64,000 bases of DNA from Holothuria scabra (Eukaryota > Echinodermata > Holothuroidea > Aspidochirotida > Holothuriidae), in the NCBI GenBank assembly GCA_037179385.1, contig CM074195.1, forward strand, positions 6,308,938 to 6,372,937. The letters run 5' to 3'. Both the position numbers and the translations under genes were made by a program. Positions 1-10,042 of the stretch are shown one piece after another. The stretch's first letter is position 1. Each line of letters begins with the position of its first letter. The notes under the pieces were generated by a model. It ran no database searches, was not told where the DNA came from, and saw only the letters and a program-made list of their open reading frames with translations.

Positions 1-153
1 GTGGAGGTCACAAGGGCATCTGGAATAACAAAATTATTTTTTGAACATGCCAGTAGAACATTTGAGCGAGAAGATAATGGTGCATGATGGCAAATTTGAA
101 ACAGTACATTTATGTATCATCGAAACCTCAATGCATTTTTGCATTCTGGTTAA
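1..153 (+). repeat. Terminal module of the AGGTCA-repeat family
   Basis: This stretch is a close match to 52392-52546. Both copies run from a GGAGGTCA motif through CTGGAATAACAAAATTATTT, then GGTGCATGATGGCA and a CATCGAAACC block, to a final GGTTAA. At 52.4 kb the module follows directly on units of the AGGTCA family, so this is probably the tail end of another family copy cut by the window start. No coding potential is evident. Confidence 0.75.
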
Positions 154-233
154 TAGATGGCACTGGCGTTAGGGCTAATTTGTAAAATGTCCACAAGGTC
201 CGGTTTTTATATGTTTCTCATATGATCCATGAT

Positions 234-867
234 TATGCTTTGTGGTTTAATATTTTAGAGATTTACTCGTAGTATTTTTATTTTGACAACGTAATGTACC
301 GATGACTGAACAAAAATTGCACCATTTTGCATCCGTCTAGACACCACTGGAAACCAGAAAACATTGTTTCTTTGGTAGTATATATGTCACTTGTAAAATC
401 TCTACAAATACTAAAAATGAATATTATGAAATTTTTCATGCTCCCAAAAAGGAAAATGCTAAAACGCAGGCCTATAATCACTTCAAAGTTTTGCCAAACA
501 TGGCACCATTTTGCATCTAGGAAATTTAAGAGAAAATCTCAGAAAAAGTTTATGCTTTGTGGTTTAATATTTTAGAGATTTACTCGTAGTATTTTTATTT
601 TGACAACGTAATGTACCGATGACTGAACAAAAACTGCACCATTTTGCATCCGTCTAGACACCACTGGAAACCAGAAAACATTGTTTCTTTGGTAGTATAT
701 ATGTCACTTGTAAAATCTTTACAAATACTAAAAAATGAGTATTATGAAATTTTTCATGCTCACAAAAAGGAAAATGCTAAAACGCAGGCCTATAATCACT
801 TCAAAGTTTTGCCAAACATGGCACCATTTTGCATCTAGGAAATCTAAGAGAAAATCTCAGAAAAAGT
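234..867. repeat. 317-bp tandem duplication (two copies)
   Basis: Copy 1 (234-550) and copy 2 (551-867) begin with TATGCTTTGTGGTTTAATAT and run in parallel with only a few substitutions and a one-base length difference (after ACAAATACTAAAAA). Both contain the same short open frame beginning at CATCCGTCTAGACACC (327 and 644), but the frames diverge at that small indel. This argues for non-coding repeat DNA rather than a duplicated gene. The high similarity suggests a recent duplication. Confidence 0.9.
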
Positions 868-1094
868 TTCTCAGAGGTGGACACAAGTATTTTTGGTTTT
901 CCTATTAAAGCTGAAATCCATTCAAATATTGCCGCATTTGCGATCGACGTTCTTCTGAAGTGAACAATTTTTCCCAAGGGAAAGGGAGATAACGGTTCCC
1001 TTTAGCCTCATCCCCCAGGCACAGATCAGAAATACCCAGTTTTTGGATCCCTAAAAAGTGTATGTATTACCATTTTTCATAGAATGATTTTTTT
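868..1094. other. No gene seen
   Basis: This is AT-rich sequence with no supported reading frame or RNA. It may be the inner part of the transposon fragment that ends at 1330, but I cannot place a left boundary. Confidence 0.4.
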
Positions 1095-1330
1095 TATTCT
1101 CATTATTTGAGAAGTGGCAGACATGAGATTCGTATTTCAAGGCTGGGTACATCCAGCTTAAAACACGTGGGAAGTGCCGTTTCCGGTCATCTGGAGGGTT
1201 TGTAAAGCCAAACATTTTCTTGTACGCTCCGCGCCAACAGATGGTGGCGCTCCGCTTAGATAGTTTTACCACCCTTGACAATCGGAGGTACCTAGACCCC
1301 CCTAAAAATTCCATCCTGGCTACGCCACTG
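1095..1330 (-). mobile_element. hAT-like non-autonomous element, one end
   Basis: Read on the minus strand, the element begins at 1330 with CAGTGGCGTAGCCAGGATGG, a terminus typical of hAT-type MITEs. It continues through a G-run and a GCGGAGCGCC...GGCGCGGAGCG block. Part of the inside (about 1165-1265) is homologous in opposite orientation to 3098-3172. No matching left terminus or target-site duplication was found, so the inner limit is approximate and the copy may be truncated. Confidence 0.55.
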
Positions 1331-1544
1331 CATATATGTAGTGTTTAAATCAATAAAAATATGCAAAGTGATCAGGCATTTGCGTAATAGATGCGAGGGG
1401 TAGCCAAAGTGTGGAGAGGGGACAAGCCGAGAAATATAAGGGAAGGAATTTCATTCAGCATATAAGACACATCATGGTTTTAATGAAGTTGGTTGAAGTT
1501 TCATAATATTATTCGCCGTAAGGTGTAAATGGAAAGCTTGTGCT

Positions 1545-2410
1545 TTTGAAAAAAGAGAAACCTATGCATTATTGGTGTGTGTGAGTGTGTTTGTGACACT
1601 TTACTCGCTAACGGGATATCTCAAGATAGGAATGCCTGACAATTTTCAAACTAAGTACATAGATGCCCAAAATTGAGTGGAAGAACCCTTTTGTTTTTTG
1701 GCTGAGGTAAAAGGTCATTTGGGTCACCAGCGGTCAAACTTGAAAACCTTGTTAACACGTTTTCTTGAGGTAGGAAACGTGGGAGAATGTCATACGTAGT
1801 ATGTGGATGTATTATGACAAGAGAAAGAACCCATTTTCTCTGCTGGGGGTCAAGGGTCATCTGGGGTCGATAGGGATCAAACCCAGAATACCTTGCTAAC
1901 ACTAGTTGAGATAAGAAACTTGGATGAATGTCGTACTTTCTATTTAAAAGAATAGGCCAGAGCAGTTTGGTAGGTTCACAGCATGTCTGGAAGAACGCAG
2001 ATATTAAGCTCTTTTTTTTCTGAAGGAAAATCTGCCTTGCAGACTTGAAAAAGGTGAAAAACATCACCAGTTTTGTATTTCGAAACAAAGGTGTCTGATT
2101 CATTATTATTTATGAAGCCTTTTCGCTGACGTCATGGATTCGGGTAGAGGGTAGCCTACTGAAAGCTAGGAAGAAGGTATCGAAAGCAGATCCTGTTCCA
2201 GCTACTGCTTTTCTTTTAAATGCATTTTTGTCAGAAGAGGAATCATGTTGTTTTTGGTGGGGTCAAAGGTCATGCGGATCTCCTGGGGCCATACCCTGAA
2301 GACCTTCCTTACACCATATATTGAAAGAATGATTGGATGAATGTCTTCTATTTTTTAGATGCATTATGGTCAAAGGAAGTACCCATATGGGGTTGCAAGG
2401 GGTCAGTCGC
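1545..2410 (+). repeat. AGGTCA-repeat family, copy 1
   Basis: The copy starts with a family-typical GAAACCTATGCATT...GTGTGTGTGAGTGTGT leader followed by GATATCTCAAGATAGGAA. Diverged units of roughly 150-170 bp follow, each with a GGTCAAAGGTCAT-like core, an 'attatggtca' segment and a 'ctcaagat.ggaaacttgga' segment. A GGGTCAAAGGTCA direct repeat lies at 2260-2272. A minus-strand open frame of 150 codons across this region reads through the repeat units and is not considered a gene. Confidence 0.75.
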
Positions 2411-3097
2411 AATGTTTTCTGTTCAGTTAGGTTACGTAGCGGACCAGGCCACTGACTGCTACCCCGCGGAGCGAACTCGGTTTATTCAGTCTTTTTTCAG
2501 GCTTTACACATAACTGAACTAGGAATATGCTTACAATCTGCTACGTAAGCATATTATGTGGTTACTCCTACGCTTTCAGCGGTTACGTGTGCGAATGTAC
2601 AGTATGCAACGTTAATGCACAATCTCAAGCCAAAGTTCCTTCACTGTACGTTTCAAGTCTGGCAGAACTACTCTAGACACAGAGCAGAATAACGCGACGT
2701 TCACAATCACGAACGTTCGATTGTAAAATGAAAGAGTTAAGCAAGGAGCCTTTGCATTTCTTTTCATCAAGTGTGGTACTAGGTGAACGATCAGCGATGT
2801 TTATGGGACAAATGATCTTATTACATGCCTTAGGTAATTTGTGGGCAAGTTATTTTGCTTCTCATTTAGGCAAGCTTTCGTTTATATCACTCAGCAGCCA
2901 TGCAATGTTAGTAACGTCTCTAGTAAAGGACTGTGGTCTCTCTAACGTTACAAGCGTTTGGCTTAATTCGATATTCAGCTTAAACGTCACCGCTTTTTTA
3001 TGATAAAAAGCGGATTCACGATTTTCCAGAAGAGGGGCCCGGGTCAGTTTTAGTGAACAGGATTAAAATGGGGGCAGTAAACGCCAACAGGATTATC
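2411..3097. other. Unclassified stretch with a 10-bp hairpin
   Basis: This is non-repeat-family sequence richer in CpG than its surroundings. A 91-codon open frame (2728-3003) has no recognisable domain. At its end lies an inverted repeat (CCGCTTTTTTA, loop, TAAAAAGCGG, about 2990-3013) with one bulged T. TGTTCAG near 2418 and the CpG-rich start could belong to a solo LTR, but no partner or TSD was found. Confidence 0.3.
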
Positions 3098-3172
3098 TTA
3101 GCGGAGCGTAAAAGAAAATTCTGACTTTGCAAACCCTCCAGATGGCCGGAAACGGAACTTTCCGAATGAGAA
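3098..3172 (+). mobile_element. Fragment related to the element at 1095-1330
   Basis: TTAGCGGAGCGTA, CAAACCCTCCAGATG and CCGGAAACGG occur here in the same order as on the minus strand of 1165-1265. Termini are missing. It is a decayed fragment or a deletion derivative of the same non-autonomous transposon family. Confidence 0.5.
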
Positions 3173-4188
3173 TAATACGAAAAATGATGCATTTCTGTTT
3201 TTTACTTGGAATGAATACATAAAACCGACTAAATAGGAATGTCACATTTCGAGAAAAGCCCTAACAACCGTCACTAAGTGTAAAAGTACAAAAGTCACTG
3301 ATGTTTAATATATATATATATATAAATACATGCCAGGCATTGAAAGTCCTTTTCAGAATGTCGCCATACTAGGGTAAACACAAACGAAAGCGTACGAAGG
3401 GGAACATTTGTCTTAGGAGAGGACGGCAATATTGTCCAAAAGACAATCTAAGAAGAGCGCCAATTACATCAGCTGGCGCGGAAAATTATCAAAAACCGCG
3501 ACGGCCCCTGAGATAGCCAGAAATGCCACTGCTCAGGCTTGTTAGCAGAACCAAAGCAGTCATTGTTTTGTAACTCTGGAGTCAAGAACCCTCCAAGTGG
3601 AGCACTACCATTTGTTTGACCGGATACACAAAATAAAAGAAGGGAAAAAAACATAAAAGACGGAAAAAAATAGAAAACCCTCAACCCCCTAAAAATACGA
3701 GAAATGACGTCACCTAAAAGCATCTATCTGCCAAAACGTCCCCGCTGTTTACGAAAAAGTTCTGTACTATGTATCAGAAGTCAAACAATCCCTTCACAGA
3801 GAATGTGAACATTAATTGAGGAATCCAAATTAAAACTAGGCTATGGATTGGAAACTTGAAGAAAACTTGCAGCAAATTTCCAAAAAAGAGTGTTTGAGAA
3901 TCGGTTAAGACTAAGTTAGGCAGAGCTTGGCCTAAATTAGCCTAGGCTAAGATCAGAACTTGCTTACATTAGAAACCATCTGACTAACGATAGGCCGTCT
4001 TTACTAGGGTTTAGTCTAACTGTAAGTGTTACGTCAGACATGCGACTACGAGAGGACGTTACCCTTCCTTATTTTTAATGATGAAAAACTGATAATATGT
4101 TTGAATATTCTATAGGCTAAAATGATTTTTTTGAGGGCTTGGTTACCTCTGATATTGCTATGGTCAATCTCTATCTTTTTCTACAATG
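3173..4188. other. No gene seen; short TA repeat at about 3307-3323
   Basis: This is AT-rich intergenic DNA. A short (TA)n lies near 3307. Open frames on both strands are short and have no recognisable protein features. A TTAGGCC/TAGCCTAGGC-rich patch lies at about 3910-4010. Confidence 0.4.
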
Positions 4189-4400
4189 CGGGTACGGGTA
4201 CGGGTACGGGTACGGGTACAAGGTCATGAGTACGGGTATGGGTACGGGTACGGGTACCAAGCTATGAGTACGGGTACGGGTACGGGTACGGGTACGGGTA
4301 CGGGTACGGGTACGGGTACGGGTACGGGTACCAGGCTATGAGTACGGGTACGGGTACGGGTACCAGGTCATGAGTACGGGTACGGGTACGGGTACCAGGT
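4189..4400. repeat. GGTACG hexanucleotide array 1
   Basis: The array is built of GGTACG (equivalently TACGGG) hexamers, interrupted several times by a spacer of the type ACCAGGTCATGAGTAC or ACCAAGCTATGAGTAC. The same hexamer and spacer recur at 8218-8455. The longest uninterrupted run is about 60 bp (4270-4330). It is CpG-dense in otherwise AT-rich DNA. Confidence 0.95.
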
Positions 4401-5285
4401 CCAACTATGGTAGTCCAACTGACCGTAAATGTGTTTTGAGTTAGCTACAGGTATGAATTCATCAGTATGAGTATGACATTTGTAACTGGTCTTGATCGAC
4501 ATCCATGCCATTGCAGACCTACTGTATGGGCACTATGGGGCCAGGCCATAGCCTATACACAAAGGGCCTACATGAGGTACTTGATTACTGGTACGCATGC
4601 AAAACTTTATGGAAAATGTGATGGAAATCAGACCTCTCAGGCTATGTGTGTAAACCAGGAAGGCTGATATTCTGGCCTCAAATCATGTCACATCACATTG
4701 CTACCAAATTAGTGTTGTTTGGTCTTTGTTGCAACGATGTGCACCCAGCTTCACATTGAAACATGTTTGTAAGTGGTAATGTTATAGTACAAAACTAGTA
4801 CTAGGCTACAGTGATTTGAGTTTATGTTATCAAGAATCAAGAATCGGTGACAGTCATATGGCATATACCCTATTAGCACAGTGATATTGAAGATTAGTGA
4901 GAGGCAGAAGTCTGAAAATTGAAAAGGATGATTTCTAAGAGTGAGTGATGCATTTTGACAAATATAGCTACTTCTTTTAGTGCAAGCACCAATTCTGAGA
5001 GACTAAGTTTATATCTGCAGTACTGTACAGGCTTAAGGCCAACATGACTAGCGAAATAGAGCCATGATAAAAAGTAAGGAAAAGCTCCAAGAAAAAATAC
5101 CCCACCATCCTCCTTCAAATGGCCCCTACGGGCAACCTGCAGCTGTACTATATGAATTATCAACTCAAATACCCTATGCCCTTTATACTAGGCCTACCTG
5201 TAGTTGAATTTGGTTCAAGTTCAGTGTGCCACAGCTGCCACTGCAGGAAATGGATTAAATCCCCCCCCCCCAGCCACTGCAAACA
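4401..5285. other. No gene seen
   Basis: Several short open frames lie on both strands without signal peptides, domains or splice-site context. I support no gene here. Confidence 0.4.
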
Positions 5286-5341
5286 GAGTATCATGGAAGG
5301 TAATTGACTCACCGAGTATCATGGAAGGTAATTGACTCACC
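5286..5341. repeat. Perfect 28-bp tandem duplication
   Basis: Two identical 28-bp units (5286-5313 and 5314-5341) each begin GAGTATCATGG and end ATTGACTCACC. They lie just after a C-run (about 5261-5270). The perfect identity suggests a recent slippage or repair event. Confidence 0.95.
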
Positions 5342-7411
5342 AAGTGCAGCTTAAAGCATGTGTCGTCAGTGTTAGTCCCTATACCACACATACAGTGGGA
5401 GTTCTATGCCATGCACTGTCACTTTTCATACCTTTTTCACCCACTCATTTAAGTTTAAGCAGGACTGACAGAAATGGGCCTAGGGGTCATGCTGAGAGAC
5501 AGACAATTAAAAAGTGACTAGCAAAAATTAAATAATCACATGTCACATGGCAGACCTAGATTACACTTCTGAGCAAAAATTCAGTATAGCTGGCCTTGTT
5601 GGCAAGTGGCTAATTATTCAGGTAACGTTACAAACGCTAGTTCTCATTACCTGTCGGATAAAAGGGTTTGCCGCATTGCATTGTGGCTGTGCCGTCCTCG
5701 GTAAGGATGAGTCTTTCCAGCAGGGAGCCTTAAAAGTGCTGCCTGAACCTTTTAGTTAACTGAACCAAGTCACTGAGCTATTTTTTCCAAGGTAAGCCCA
5801 AGAGCAACTTATCTACATACCGGCAGCTGGCTATGTGTAAACAACTGCCAGATCAGTAACATAACAGTAATAGTAAATGTAATGTATGTAGTATTGGTGT
5901 TGTATTGCCGTCGTATTGGTTCGGCAGCCTGGTCAATAGCTCCAACCTAAACTTTCTAGCAGAAGCAAGTGGTGACCTATTGCTGTGACCTGCTAAATTA
6001 CTGAGGAACATATTGCACTAATAAATATGATGTAAAAACAGGTTTATATTGAAGCTATACATCATATCATGTTGGTATTTGACTTAACATGAATGGGTTG
6101 ATTAAGATCTGTATGAGAACTGATTTTAATTAGCTATTTCGTAGTAGATCCTGAGGTAATTGCCCCGGTCATACTCCCCAAGCACAGATACTGTAGTCCC
6201 AACATGATCTACCACTGTCCTACCCCATCATCAATTTATTATCGGAGAAGTCGTTCCAGAATTTAAATATATCCTCTGATGTTTTGCATGAAGGCTGCCT
6301 GACTCATACCTCTACTGTTACTCAGTAAGGTTAGTACTGCAAAATAAAGGCAGCGGCTCTGCAGCAGCCCTGGTAGCCATGGCTTAATGTGATTTTAAAG
6401 ACAGTTTATTGAGACTGCATCCAATCTGTACAAAGCTGACAGAAAGAATAACCAGTCTCTTTGTAGCAGTTAGCTTAGCCAAGCTTCTTATAGTACACAG
6501 AAGATACCCTTTTGAAAATTTGTTTATAGGGAATTACACAGGATGCAAACTTAGTAGCACAGACTTTAGCTAGATTAACTGAAAATGAACTGCAAATAAA
6601 TACAGTAAGGCACAGACCACATATTCATAGTTACAGTAGCAATTCATTCAAGGTGTATCAATCAATAGTTGTCCCATGAAGTTGAGTGGATTAGGTTCAA
6701 CTCAAGGGATTATCAGATACCACTGCATAAGCTTGAGTAGATTGTATTGTCCTAGAATCTCCCAGCTCTGTACTTCAAGATTTTTGTAATCTCCCCTTAC
6801 TGTACACTTTCATAGCCATTCTTATTGCTTTTGTTGTAAAAACATTTATTGTTGAACAACTTGGAATATAGGTACAGGTTGCTGGGCCCTGGCATTCATA
6901 CAACAAAGCCCTTGCTTCAAGCTGATTAAGCTATTCAAGCACTGACAAGGAACCTCAAGAATGACCATGTGTGAAAATCAAGTCCAGTCACAACAAACAG
7001 CAGTGAATTACATAGAGTATACATGCATACAGGCATCAGAAAATGAACATGTTGACAGGTGCAATGGGCAATTGTAGGAATATCTTGGGACATATTTTTT
7101 AAGGTGTGGGGGGGGGGGGGTAGAGGAAGGGGGGAGAGGGAATCTGGGACATATTTTTAAGGGGAAGGGGGAATCTATAATACATTACTCCACTAGCCTT
7201 ATAATGAAGTAAGTGTAATTTCTGAGTGGAGGGAAGATTTGAAATGTGTGCTCCAGTGGGTGGGGTCAAGGCTGCAGGCAAAGCCCTCAGAAGCTTTGAG
7301 GTAATGGTAAGTAACTGGTAGAAGGCAGTGAGGTGGTAAGGGCTAAATCTGGAGGAAATGCCCCATGCCCCTCATTGTGCTGCCACTGTACAGTGAACAG
7401 CACATTCACTT
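5342..7411. other. No gene seen
   Basis: About 2 kb of AT-rich DNA with scattered stops in all frames. A G-run and GGGGAAGGGGG-type purine stretch lies at 7107-7170. No RNA gene or transposon terminus was recognised. Confidence 0.4.
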
Positions 7412-7545
7412 ATAAGATGGACTCGGACTCGGAACCTTTGGACTCGGACTTGGGGGGGTACTGGACTCAGAATTGGCCCGGAATGTGGGTCACTGGAATC
7501 AGAATTGGCTCGGACTTGAATTAGGTGGACTCGGTTACAGCCCTG
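7412..7545. mobile_element. Possible hAT-like terminus with GGACTCGG repeats
   Basis: Short repeats of GGACTCGG and GAATTGGC-type blocks end at 7545 in TTACAGCCCTG. Its complement, CAGGGCTGTAACCGAG, has the form of a hAT terminus. No matching left end or target-site duplication was found. Confidence 0.35.
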
Positions 7546-8216
7546 CTAACAAGTAGTCAACTGTATGGAACACTGTTGTCAATCAGAACCTACAGTATAC
7601 GAAGCAAGCTTAAATTTGGCCAGGGCCCCATCATGTATCACTTTTTAATCTTAGTTAAACTCTTATTCTCATTATTAGAAGAATAATGTATGTCCTGTGT
7701 TCCCCTTACTTTTTGGGCCCCAGGATGACTAAAAAATTCATGCCCCAAGAAGAGGCCAGCTTACAAACCCAAAATATAAAATTCTCACCCAGGCCTGAAC
7801 AACAACCTAGAGAAGAGTCCCAGTAAACACCACCCATGTCCCCTTCCTCTTATAGTGCAATTAACCCCATGGACACTACTCCCAGACAAGGGGCAGATAG
7901 CATTAAAGTAAATAAAATAGGAGCTAACATGGGGGGAAGGTACAGTAATTATATACATAGGATGGAGTTTGAAAATTGCATACATGTTCATGTGGAAATT
8001 GTAGTGGACAATGGACAATTATCGGTTTAAATATCATAAGTGTGTTGATGGGAATCATCAAAACTTGGTGGATGGTGAGTAGTTCCATATTTAATAAAAC
8101 CATGTAGCCTCTAGGAGTCATCCTGAACCTTTGGTTATGTAGTATTTATAATGTCAATTATTATAAACTAAAGTTGTTGTCTGAGTACAAGACCGGTAGC
8201 ACAGGTATGAATACTA
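7546..8216. other. No gene seen
   Basis: AT-rich sequence. The overlapping open frames on both strands at 7785-8121 (60-77 codons) carry no recognisable domain and mirror one another in position. Confidence 0.4.
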
Positions 8217-8463
8217 GGTCATGAGAATGGGTACCAGTTCACGAGTACGAGTACGGGTACGGGTACCAGGTCATGAGTACGAGTACGGGTACGAGTCCAA
8301 AGAAAAATAAACCATGAGTACGGGTACGGGTACGGGTACCAGGCCATGAGTACGGGTATGGGTACGGGTACCAGGTCATGAGTACGGGTACGGGTACGGG
8401 TACGGAATCTTGTACTCGAGTACGGGTACGAGTACGGGTACGGGTACGGGTACTACAACACTG
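8217..8463. repeat. GGTACG hexanucleotide array 2, with transposon-like end
   Basis: This is the same hexamer as array 1, with the same ACCAGGTCATGAGTAC interruptions plus GAGTACGAGTAC variants. Its right edge reads TACTACAACACTG. The complement, CAGTGTTGTAGTACCCG, resembles a hAT-type terminus, so the array may be the subterminal part of a non-autonomous transposon ending at 8463. No left terminus was identified. Confidence 0.85.
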
Positions 8464-10042
8464 ATTATATCTAAAAAAAAACAGAAAGATTTTCTCTCTA
8501 GTTTTCAGTGAAAATTCTTCAAAGTTGGAGGTTTTACTATTTCAGTTCATGTATACTGTATGTACAGTGTACACCCACTTAGAACCTCACAAAACTTTTT
8601 GAGTTCACAAAATGTTTCCTTGGGCAGACATACAGGATCTGTTATCTACTGTACATGATATTGGAAGCCAGGAAAGTTTAGTTGCTAGTTTCCCTGTGGA
8701 AAAATCCTAAAGTATGAAAATTTCATTAAAATATAAATATTGTCAATGTGCAGTTCACAGAACTTCAAGGATTTTTAACTCTATTCCGCTAACAGTACAT
8801 TTTTTTAATGGGAGTGAATATATTTAATATTTTATTGCTAGACTTACACTGGAATAACTTCTGTGAAAACCCCTACATCAAAAATAAAAAGCACAGAAAG
8901 GAGATTTGAATGTATATATATTTGGAATTGTTTGAGCTCATTATGTATGCAAATATGCAAATTAGGTGAAAATTGAGTATTTTTTTTTTCACTTTTTCCC
9001 CCAAAGCACTTCCAGTTTTTATTTCTTTTTGTTATTTTTGTGCATGACATTGTTCAAGACATTTTTCTCTTTCATTTGACACAAAGCTTTTTGAAATCGG
9101 CTGTAAAATGGCTGAGCTGTTGCACTTTTTTTTTTATCTTGGTTTACGTTTGAAATCCTTTGTTTACATTTGAAGCACGCTTGAGTGCACATGTACTCCC
9201 TTGGTGTTTAGCGTCATTTGCGTCATTTGACCTTGGGTTGAACTGCTCTCTCTGTCTGTGAGCTGCTGTGACTCAGCTTGTTTTGAGAAGGTAGCTTTGA
9301 GCTGCCATTGGTGGAATTGGACTTCGAGTTATATGGGCGTTGTAATTGACAGGTAATGTGGGGTTTGAGGGGCTGAATTGGGGGCTGAAAGGGGCGTTTT
9401 GGGCGCAAAATTGACAATTTTCGAAAACGCGAAGGAAGAACTACAAGTTCAAAAATTTATATCAACTCCTACCTTTGCTCTAAAGTTCTGGTTTTCTAGA
9501 TTTATAAATATGCCTTAGACAAACTCTTTGGCGTTTATTCGGCTCGAATTGGACCAAAGGTTGCCGAGTAAATATATTTTTCTGATAGCATGTTTTTTTA
9601 CCCGAGAATGTCAATTTTTGCCGGTTTTTGACCGATTTTTGTACAAATATCCCTAAATATCTCTGCAATGACTTACCCTACTCAATTTTGACACCTAATA
9701 TTGTTTCTTGGTGTTGTAACAACTATAAGTAAAATCTGAGTAGGGTGGGCGATTTTTACCTATCCTTTTTGATATTTTGAAAATTTTGGGACTTTTTTGC
9801 ATTTTTTGAGCATTTTTTTAATATTTTTTAATAACTTAATAAAAATTTAGTGGCATTTTGTGAAAAATCTCACCCTAATACCCCCACCCCCCAAAAAACA
9901 ATGGAATTCAATAGAATAATGTTTTGGCTATTTTTAGGTGGTAAAACCTAAAACTCCATGATGGAGAAATTTTTTTTTAAAATGTCAAGTGCGTTTGCAC
10001 GATGCCATCGTGCAATTACGGTGAAATCAGCTGTGTGGTTTC
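8464..10042. other. No gene seen; AT-rich
   Basis: AT-rich DNA with many homopolymer T runs. Minus-strand open frames at 8844-9668 are low-complexity and have no domain. No repeat boundary was recognised up to the hAT terminus at 10043. Confidence 0.4.

Noticed and set aside
1651..2103. 150-codon open frame on the minus strand
   Set aside because: It reads backwards through AGGTCA-family units. Its apparent internal repeats are the DNA repeat, and there is no domain or splice context.
2411..3097. Solo LTR
   Set aside because: A TG start and CpG-rich sequence are suggestive, but no CA end, target duplication or second copy was found.
4189..4400. Telomere-like or CRISPR-like array
   Set aside because: The hexamer GGTACG is not the animal telomere repeat, and the spacers are near-identical interruptions, not unique spacers.
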